Shown here: one piece after another, positions 1 through 5,411 of the stretch
Position numbering within the stretch: the stretch's first letter is position 1
How the letters are laid out: every line of letters starts with the position of its first letter
DNA from: Bryobacterales bacterium
GTDB taxonomy: Bacteria > Acidobacteriota > Terriglobia > Bryobacterales > Bryobacteraceae
Assembly: GCA_003132865.1 (NCBI GenBank)
Contig: PKYZ01000321.1
Location: forward strand, 294 to 6,308
Reading direction: 5' to 3'
Length of the DNA stretch: 6,015 bases
Notes under the pieces: model-generated
Told to the model about the DNA's origin: nothing
The model's database searches: none
The model's input: only the letters and a program-made list of their open reading frames with translations
Translations under genes and position numbers: made by a program

Positions 1-1514
1 AACTTGGCCATGTGCAGCCACAGCAACGGAAAATACAGCACCGCGCTGGCCACGATGATTCCCAGAATGTCGCCGATCTGCATCAGTTTCGGCGTGCCAC
101 CCAGGATGTGGCCGACCTTCAGGTCCTGCAGCATCTCGCCCGCGACTGCCGAGGAAACGCACACCACAGCCGCCACGCCCAGCACCGCAGCCACGCCGGA
201 GACGCCGGAGACGCCGATCGAGACCATCAGCAAGGCGGCCACGATCAGCGTGCAAAGAGTCAGCCCCGAGACGGGGTTATTCGACGAGCCGATCATCCCC
301 ACCAGGTTGCCGGATACCGCCGCGAAGAAGAATCCCAAAATGAGCATGACCACGGCCGCCACGATGGCGCCGGACAACACGCCGGTGAAGTAGAAGTAGA
401 GCGCGATCATACAGAGGAACGTCGCGCCGAGTCCCGCGAACACTACCTTGGCGCTCAGGTCGCGCTCAGTGCGTAGCGTGGACTCGGCCTGGCTGCTGGA
501 CTTCTTCAGATCGGAGACCGCGCGCCGCATGCCGGTCGCCAGGCTGGCGCGCATGCGGAACAGCGTGTAGCAGGCGCCCACCAGCATGCCGCCGACGGCG
601 ATCGGGCGCACGATGAATCTCCACAAGGCGCCCGCCACACCGCCCAACCCCCAAGCCGCGTCGGTGGCGCCCGGCGGCAGCGTGGCCTTCAGTTGGGGCC
701 CCAGGAAATAGGTCAGCAGCGGCACCATGAGTCCCCAAGCGATTACACCCCCTGAGAAGTTCAGCGCCGCCAGGCGCGGTCCGATGATGAAGCCGACTCC
801 CAGGTAAGCCGGGCTCACGGCGGGTCCCGAAACGCTGGTAATGCCGCCCGCTCCCAGCGCCGTGGCCGTGTCCGAGGCGCCCAGCCGCACTTTCGTCTGG
901 CCGATAGTTCCTATGCGCACGATGAACTCGCGGCTCTGCGAATAGAGGTTCATGGCCCCCAGGAAATACAGGCCGGCGCCAAAGCCCATCGCCTTGAACA
1001 GCAGCGCGGCGGCTTTGCTGCCTTGCTGGCCCGCTTTGTGAATCTCGGAGGCGGCCACCGATTCCGGGAAGGGAAGTTCGGGGTCCTCCACCATCACGCG
1101 GCGCAGCAGCGTCACGAAAAGAATGCCCAGGATGCCGCCCACGATCATTAGCACCGTCGATTTCCAGTAGGCTTCCGGCGAGTCGAATGTCTTCCAGGCG
1201 CCGGACAGCACAAACGCCGGGATGGTGAAGACCGCGCCCGCTGCCACCGATTCGCCGATCGACCCGATGGTTCGCGCGATGTTCTCTTCGAGCAGCGATC
1301 CCTTCATCAGCTTCAGCAGCGCCATGCCGATCACCGCGGCCGGATAGGTGGCGGCAATCGTCATGCCCGCCTTCAAGCCCAGGTAGGCATTGGCGGCGCC
1401 CAGAACGGCCGTCAGCACCAGGCCCAGAAGCACGGCGCGGAAGGTGAACTCGCGCATGTTGGTCTTGTCCGGCACGTAGGACCGGAACTTCTTTTCCGTC
1501 TGGGGGGGCGTCAT
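1..1514 (-). CDS. OPT-superfamily oligopeptide transporter (C-terminus beyond the left edge)
   Basis: This is a polytopic inner-membrane transporter of the oligopeptide transporter (OPT) superfamily, whose members import peptides or metal chelates by secondary transport. The 504 residues present include blocks typical of bacterial OPT proteins. These are NAYLGLKAGMTIAATYPAA (42-60), NIARTIGSIGESVAAGAVF (78-96), EDPELPFPESVAASEI (143-158), GNLVGMIGSSNNPVSGLTL (402-420) and GEMLQDLKVGHILGGTPKL (459-477). Long hydrophobic segments alternate with short loops throughout. A charged cytoplasmic-type loop (about 320-355) separates two membrane halves. Family members usually have about 600-700 residues, so the C-terminal part is missing only because the window ends. 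The start at 1514 gives a short polar N-terminus (MTPPQTEKKF) and forms an ATGA overlap with the stop of the upstream YqeY gene, implying translational coupling. The true substrate cannot be read from the sequence. Family assignment is secure. Confidence 0.93.
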   Translation of the reverse strand, partial: MTPPQTEKKFRSYVPDKTNMREFTFRAVLLGLVLTAVLGAANAYLGLKAGMTIAATYPAAVIGMALLKLMKGSLLEENIARTIGSIGESVAAGAVFTIPAFVLSGAWKTFDSPEAYWKSTVLMIVGGILGILFVTLLRRVMVEDPELPFPESVAASEIHKAGQQGSKAAALLFKAMGFGAGLYFLGAMNLYSQSREFIVRIGTIGQTKVRLGASDTATALGAGGITSVSGPAVSPAYLGVGFIIGPRLAALNFSGGVIAWGLMVPLLTYFLGPQLKATLPPGATDAAWGLGGVAGALWRFIVRPIAVGGMLVGACYTLFRMRASLATGMRRAVSDLKKSSSQAESTLRTERDLSAKVVFAGLGATFLCMIALYFYFTGVLSGAIVAAVVMLILGFFFAAVSGNLVGMIGSSNNPVSGLTLCTLIVAALLMVSIGVSGVSGVAAVLGVAAVVCVSSAVAGEMLQDLKVGHILGGTPKLMQIGDILGIIVASAVLYFPLLWLHMAK

Positions 1515-1957
1515 TGGAGTCGCGACCTCACTTTCTCGCTCAGGGCTTTTCCATCCACGGTCTTGCCCGCCAACTTGGCCTGCGCGGCCTTCATTACGAT
1601 ACCCATTTGCTTCAACGAAGTCACGCCGGTCTCGGCCAAAGCGGCGTCGATGGCGGCTTCGATCTCGGCTTCGCCTGCGGCGGCTGGAAGGTAGGATTCT
1701 ATCAGTTTTCGCTCGCTCTCTTCCTTGGCGGCCAATTCCTCGCGCCCGCCTTTGCGGAACATCTCGGCGGCCTCCGTGCGCTGCTTCACCAGCGATTTGA
1801 GGATCTGCATCTCGGCCGCCTCGTCCAGCGGCTTCATGGCGTCCACTTCGTGTTTCTTCAGGGCGGTCTTCATCATCCGCAGCGTGCTCAGGCGGCCTTC
1901 GTCGCGGGCTTTCATGGAAGACACCATGTCTTTCTGCACTCGATCGAGTAAGGGCAT
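1511..1957 (-). CDS. yqeY: GatB/YqeY domain-containing protein
   Basis: This small soluble protein of 148 residues is close to the usual YqeY length of about 147-150. It resembles the C-terminal tail domain of GatB, the tRNA-binding subunit of the Asp-tRNA(Asn)/Glu-tRNA(Gln) amidotransferase. The role of the free-standing protein is not firmly established. Visible family blocks are GRLSTLRMMKTALKKHEVD (21-39), KQRTEAAEMFRKGGREELA (58-76), KLIESYLPAA (84-93) and MGIVMKAAQAKLAGKTVDG (118-136). The C-terminal helix ends KALSEKVRSRLQ. An in-frame ATG exists 42 bases further upstream (1999). I chose 1957 because MPLLDRVQKDMVSSMKARD matches the usual family N-terminus, whereas the extra 14 residues look unrelated. 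No strong Shine-Dalgarno site precedes either start. Its stop overlaps the transporter start in an ATGA, so the two genes are probably one transcript. YqeY next to an OPT transporter is not a pairing I recognise as functional. Confidence 0.92.
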   Translation of the reverse strand: MPLLDRVQKDMVSSMKARDEGRLSTLRMMKTALKKHEVDAMKPLDEAAEMQILKSLVKQRTEAAEMFRKGGREELAAKEESERKLIESYLPAAAGEAEIEAAIDAALAETGVTSLKQMGIVMKAAQAKLAGKTVDGKALSEKVRSRLQ

Positions 1958-2015
1958 AGTGTCTGCTATTCTAATGGACGACGTGGCCGCCGTGCACAAG
2001 GCTGTGGCTTAGGTG

Positions 2016-2037
2016 GGACAGGCCTCCTGGCCTGTCC
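2016..2037. repeat. Perfect inverted repeat, possible dispersed palindrome or terminator
   Basis: Two 9-base arms, GGACAGGCC (2016-2024) and GGCCTGTCC (2029-2037), flank a TCCT loop. They form a perfect, very GC-rich hairpin in the short gap between the oxidoreductase remnant and yqeY. Neither strand has a real run of T after the stem, so it is not a textbook intrinsic terminator, although a strong stem could still stop or pause transcription arriving from the pseudogene. Its compact form and position between genes also fit a REP-like dispersed intergenic palindrome. Which it is cannot be decided from one copy. Confidence 0.6.
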
Positions 2038-2042
2038 TTCTA

Positions 2043-3113
2043 CTATTCCCTGCCCGCCGGCATCGGGAGATCCGCGAGCTTCTGGGCTTGCACGCGAATC
2101 TCGGGAATGGCGACAGATTCCAGGAGCGGCCCCATCGACAGCGGCCCAGTGCGTAAAGCGGCGGCCGCCATCCACCGCGCGCCGGTGAGAGGGCGCCTAG
2201 ATCGTCGCCAATGCGCCCAGCCCCTGTGGATCGGGCTGCAGCCAGCCTTGCTCCACCAGATTGCGCAGCACCGGATTGGTGCTCCGCGAGAGATCCGTCT
2301 CGGGGCCGGTGCAATTGACGACTCGCTCGACTTTCAGCGTTTTGATTTCCGTGCAGCCGCGAATCGCGATGCTCACTTCCACGCCGTCCTGCACCAGGCG
2401 AAGGCCGTAGGTCCGCCCGGCCAGCACTTCGAGGCTGCCGTCGCGAAGCGAACCGTGGACCACCGTTCCGATCTGCGGCGCCATCCGGTGGCTGTGGATG
2501 TCCCAAAGGGGCCGGAGATGGCGGAGAAAACGCCGCTGCTCGGCGAAGCTCAACGCCTGCCTGTCCCGGTTGGTTTCCGGTCGAATGGAATCCACTGGCA
2601 GCACATGCGTCTGCGGCAGAAGCCCCCGGCGCGACACCATGTACACCTTGCCGCAATGCCAATGATGCCGCAGCGCGAGCAGGGCATCCACCGCGGTCAG
2701 CCCGCTTCCCAGCAGCAGCACCGGCGCATGGCGGTCGCTCGTCTCGATGCGACCTCCGGAGAGAGACCTGGCCAGCCGGCCGGCGCGGCGTTGCCGGTAG
2801 CCAGAATCACGGCGTCGCCGTGCAGCATACCGGACTCTTCCGTCTCTACCGCGATGTTCCCCTTCCGGACGCGTGCGTCTACCGCGCGCCTGCATAAGTG
2901 CCGGAACTTTCCGGGTCCCCTCCGCAACGCCTCATCCAATACGGATCGTATGTACTCTCCGTACAAGCTGCGCGGCGCGAATGAACAGGTGGCGTATTCC
3001 CATCCCAACTCAACGGCGGGCTCAAGCAGAGTGACTTCGGCTCCGCGACGCAGTAACTGCGCCGCGGCTACCACGCCACTCGCGCCTCCTCCTGTTATGA
3101 TCGCTCCGGCCAT
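2043..3113 (-). pseudogene. FAD/NAD(P)-binding oxidoreductase remnant with three frameshifts
   Basis: The remnant derives from an FAD/NAD(P)-binding protein of the NAD_binding_9 type. Reading from 3113, the N-terminus has a Rossmann dinucleotide motif (IITGGGASGVVAAAQLLRRG), then FAPRSLYGEYIRSVLDEAL and GDAVILATGN. The frame then changes at about 2750-2766, and the second frame carries APVLLLGSGLTAVDALLAL, VSRRGLLPQTHV, AEQRRFLRHLRPLWDIHSH and VERVVNCTGPETDLSRS. A second change at about 2208-2225 is needed to continue into IGDDLGALSPARGGWRPPL and LYALG. A third, at about 2141-2147, looks like one missing C in LYALG-PLSMGPLLES. The original frame then ends with VAIPEIRVQAQKLADLPMP and TAG at 2043-2045. 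The span corresponds to about 357 codons, shorter than the 450 or so I expect for the family. Segments after GWEYAT and after LLPQTH look shortened. The neighbouring genes are intact, so decay is likelier than poor sequence quality. An AGGA lies 12 bases before the start. Confidence 0.78.
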
Positions 3114-3276
3114 TCTTAGCTGTTTTCCTGAATTATGATTCCGCGCGCCTCAAACAGCACGTCCGACTTAGTCTCGTCAAATACGATTCTGTTCGAAACA
3201 TGCCAAAGACAAACAGGCGACCGGCGCTTGACTAGAGGAGTACCGAATAGTTCCGCATTGATGCGCGAAAGTCATC

Positions 3277-3293
3277 ATATCGTTCGCCGATAT
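3277..3293. promoter_or_regulatory. Distal palindrome of a matched pair, candidate operator
   Basis: ATATCG-TTCGC-CGATAT is a perfect 6-base inverted repeat with a 5-base spacer. A near-identical site lies at 3330-3346, with centres 53 bases apart (3285 and 3338). Half-site sequence, spacer length and GC at the spacer's end are all conserved between the two copies, so a shared DNA-binding protein is a better explanation than chance. The regulator is not in the window and I cannot name its family. Confidence 0.5.
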
Positions 3294-3329
3294 ACTCCCG
3301 CACAGTTGCCTGACCCTGTCTTTAACAAC

Positions 3330-3346
3330 GTATCGTCAGCCGATAC
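3330..3346. promoter_or_regulatory. Proximal palindrome of a matched pair, candidate operator
   Basis: GTATCG-TCAGC-CGATAC has the same architecture as the site at 3277-3293, with the outer base pair changed on both sides so that symmetry is kept (A/T to G/C). Compensating change in both arms supports selection for the palindrome. It ends 14 bases before a possible -35 element and 69 bases before the encapsulin start. An activator bound here would suit that promoter. Repression is possible if the real promoter lies further upstream. Confidence 0.52.
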
Positions 3347-3360
3347 AGATAAAAAGATCC

Positions 3361-3389
3361 TTGACTATCAATTATAACCAAGTTACCAT
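3361..3389 (+). promoter_or_regulatory. Candidate promoter for the encapsulin operon
   Basis: TTGACT (3361-3366) is followed after 17 bases by TACCAT (3384-3389), a good -35 element and a fair (4 of 6) -10 element in sigma-70 terms. Transcription would begin at about 3396, giving a leader of about 20 bases that starts close to the GAGGA at 3397-3401. That GAGGA is the only Shine-Dalgarno-like site before the encapsulin ATG, and its 14-base spacing is longer than usual. A TATAAC at 3373-3378 is a better -10 hexamer but lacks a matching -35. The call is tentative. Confidence 0.3.
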
Positions 3390-3415
3390 CGACTTCGAGG
3401 AATTGCAAAAACTCT

Positions 3416-4360
3416 ATGCCTGACAAAGAAGAATCCAAGGAACCAACGACCCACGTCCGTCATACGCTCGGGGAATTGGCCGCGCGCCAGCTCGCGGTCA
3501 CCACCAAGACCGTTCCCATGATGGAGCAGATCACGCCGCGCTGGCTGGTCACGTTCCTGTCGTGGGTCCCCGTCGAAGCGGGCACCTACCGTGTAAACAA
3601 GGTGAAGCCCACACTTCCCGGAACCCGCACCGTGGAATGTAGTCCCGATGAAGAGGTCGAGCTGCCGGAGATTTTCGTGGATTATGAGGAGAAGCCGCGC
3701 GAGTACACGCTGAGCGCGGTGACTACCACCCTGGACGTGCACACGCGCGTCTCCGATCTGTATCGCAGCCCGCACGATCAGATCAAGGAGCAATTGCGGC
3801 TCACCGTTGAAAAGATCAAGGAGCGCCAGGAGAGAGAGCTCGTCAACAACAAGGAGTACGGGCTGCTCAACAACGCGGCGCCCAAAATGCACGTAAAAGC
3901 CAGGGCGGGCGCGCCCACGCCCGACGATCTGGACGAGCTCATCGCGAAGGTTTGGAAGGAGCCCTGCTTCTTCCTCGCGCACCCGCGAGGCATCGCCGCC
4001 TTCGGCAGGGAGTGCACCTACCGCGGCGTCCCGCCGCCCACGGCGCTCCTGTTCGGTGCGCCGTTCTTGACCTGGCGTGGAATCCCTCTGGTTCCCTGCG
4101 ACAAGGTACCGGTGGACAAGGATAAGACCAAAATCCTGCTCCTCCGCACGGGTGAGCAAAAGCAGGGCGTCGTCGGGCTCTTTCAGCCCGGCTTGGTTGG
4201 AGAAGTGTCGCCCAGCCTTTCTGTGCGTTTCATGGGGATCGACCACAAGGCGATTGCCTCTTACCTGATTTCGCTGTACTGTTCGGCGGCGGTCCTCACT
4301 GACGACGCACTCGGCGTGCTGGAAGACGTGCATGTGGGCCAATACCATGAGTACAAGTAA
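3416..4360 (+). CDS. srpI: Family 2A encapsulin shell protein (SrpI-like)
   Basis: This is the shell protomer of an encapsulin nanocompartment, a cytoplasmic icosahedral cage with the HK97 phage-capsid fold. The 314 residues match the SrpI type along the whole length. Blocks include LAARQLAVTTKTVPMM (21-36), ITPRWLVTFLSWVPVEAGTY (39-58), REYTLSAVTTTLDVHTRVSD (95-114), PHDQIKEQLRLTVEKIKERQ (119-138), GAPTPDDLDELIAKVWKEP (165-183), HPRGIAAFGRECTYRGVPPP (189-208), FLTWRGIPLVPCDKVPV (217-233), GVVGLFQPGLVGE (251-263) and LTDDALGVLEDVHVGQYHEYK at the end. Length and the absence of an inserted cyclic-nucleotide-binding domain place it in Family 2A, not 2B. Five cysteines are present (75, 184, 200, 228, 289). 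The following cysteine desulfurase begins inside its last codons, the arrangement expected for shell plus cargo. In the characterised cyanobacterial relative, this shell packages a cysteine desulfurase. That function is inferred here. Confidence 0.95.
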   Translation: MPDKEESKEPTTHVRHTLGELAARQLAVTTKTVPMMEQITPRWLVTFLSWVPVEAGTYRVNKVKPTLPGTRTVECSPDEEVELPEIFVDYEEKPREYTLSAVTTTLDVHTRVSDLYRSPHDQIKEQLRLTVEKIKERQERELVNNKEYGLLNNAAPKMHVKARAGAPTPDDLDELIAKVWKEPCFFLAHPRGIAAFGRECTYRGVPPPTALLFGAPFLTWRGIPLVPCDKVPVDKDKTKILLLRTGEQKQGVVGLFQPGLVGEVSPSLSVRFMGIDHKAIASYLISLYCSAAVLTDDALGVLEDVHVGQYHEYK

Positions 4361-5411
4361 CCTTGGAGCGGCGGATCTGCCCGCACTGGCGGCCGGGCTG
4401 GATGTGGCAGCCATCGCCAGGTTAGCCAACGAATTCTTCGCCGCGCCGCCGCAGAACCCGGCGCACCCTGCCGGGCTCCCGCGGCCGCTGCCGGCAGCGA
4501 CTGATTCTGTCGCGCCACCCGCTACGGCCGCGGGCGCGGCGGCATTCGCTCCGGCGAATCCCGGGGCTGTTCCAGTCCATGGAGCGCCGGGCTCCCCCGC
4601 TTACATCTACAACGCAGCAGAGCCGCCGGCTCTGAACGTGGCGCCGTCCTTTTCGGAGCCGAGCGGGCTATTCTCTTTCCCCAGCGTGCCCGGCGTGCAA
4701 GCGGTTCCCGGCACACCGGCCGTGGCAGCGCCATTGCCGGAACCTGTGCCGCTACCCGCAAGCGCGCCAGCCGCGCCCGACTCCATGCCGGACCCGCTAG
4801 CGCTCACCCAGCTCGCCAACCAGTTCTTTGCCGCGTTGCCGGGGAATGCCGCGCCGCCGGCGTCACTGCCGCAGTTGCCGCCGGTGAGCGAGCTATTCTC
4901 CTTCCCGGGTGTGCCGGGTGTGCCAAGTGTGCCGGGCCTGCCTGGTGTGCCGAGTGTGCCAAGTGTGCCGGGTGTGCCAAGTGTGCCAAGTGTGCCGGGC
5001 CTGCCTGGTGTGCCGGGCCTTCCGCCGCCCCCCGGGATAACGCCTGTACCAGACACGGCAAATGCGTCCGCGCTCCCGGCCGCACCCAACGTGCCGCCCT
5101 ACTCTCCCGAGCCGGAGCGGTTTTCTCCGTTCGACGCCGCGCTTTCGTTCCCGGTGACCAGCGACCTGTTCATTTTGCCGGGCGTGCCCGGCGCGCAGTC
5201 GCTTCCCGGCACTCCCGTGCTGCCTTCGTCACCACCAGCGACGCCGCCCGAAGAAGCCGGCCTCCGCGCCCAGACCGCCGCCGTTCCGCCACATCCGGCG
5301 ATCGGTACGGCGCCTTACGCGCCGCCGCCAACCAGCGCTCCGGCCGCCCCATCGCAACCCCACGTCGAGTCCTTCGACTTCCGCCCCGAGATGACCCCGG
5401 ATTTGGGGCGC
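4347..5411 (+). other. Predicted encapsulin-targeting (cargo-loading) extension of the desulfurase
   Basis: Residues 1-355 of the desulfurase are low-complexity, dominated by P, A, G, V, S and L, with few charged residues. Short hydrophobic motifs recur within it. IARLANEFFAA (23-33) and LTQLANQFFAA (153-163) are one pair. LFSFPSVPGVQAVPGTPAV (108-126), LFSFPGVPGVPS (183-194) and LFILPGVPGAQSLPGTPVL (274-292) form a triplet. The first and third share VPG-x-Q-x-x-PGTP after the LF core. In the middle one this part is replaced by the tandem tripeptide repeat. Such conserved short motifs in a disordered linker are what multivalent docking on the inner shell surface would look like. That the extension loads cargo is known for the cyanobacterial homologue. 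Which motif binds is my inference. Confidence 0.72.

Larger units (their letters stand above)
3114..3415. other. Divergent intergenic region, no gene seen
   Basis: This stretch of about 300 bases lies between the divergently oriented oxidoreductase remnant and the encapsulin gene. It is visibly richer in A and T than the coding flanks and contains no convincing gene. An open frame of 80 codons at 3135-3377 has no recognisable sequence and no Shine-Dalgarno support. The region contains the two palindromes and the candidate promoter listed separately, all in its right half near the encapsulin gene. I see no tRNA, riboswitch fold or terminator in it. Confidence 0.7.

Noticed and set aside
12..476. 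Plus-strand open frames at the left edge (4-393 and 12-476)
   Set aside because: They are shadows of the OPT transporter. Composition is biased (H, Q and R in one; T, P and A in the other), with no family signature.
2107..3138. Plus-strand 343-codon open frame across the pseudogene
   Set aside because: No recognisable domain. The conserved oxidoreductase blocks are on the minus strand, and long antisense frames are common in GC-rich DNA.
3135..3377. An 80-codon frame in the divergent intergenic region
   Set aside because: Contains both palindromes, has no Shine-Dalgarno site and shows no recognisable or codon-biased sequence.
3373..3378. TATAAC as the -10 element of the TTGACT at 3361
   Set aside because: The spacing would be only 6 bases, far too short for sigma-70. 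No -35 lies at the proper distance upstream.
3416..4360. HK97-fold gene as part of a prophage
   Set aside because: The sequence is SrpI-type, and the partner is a metabolic enzyme. No terminase, portal, protease or tail gene is visible around it.
3383..4429. Minus-strand 348-codon open frame
   Set aside because: It lies opposite the encapsulin gene, which has strong full-length family similarity. The antisense frame has no recognisable motifs.
4607..5089. Minus-strand 160-codon frame with a collagen-like Gly-X-Y repeat
   Set aside because: It is the antisense of the G/S-V/L-P repeat in the cysteine desulfurase. The plus-strand frame continues into a clear catalytic domain, so the collagen look is a by-product of the 9-bp unit.
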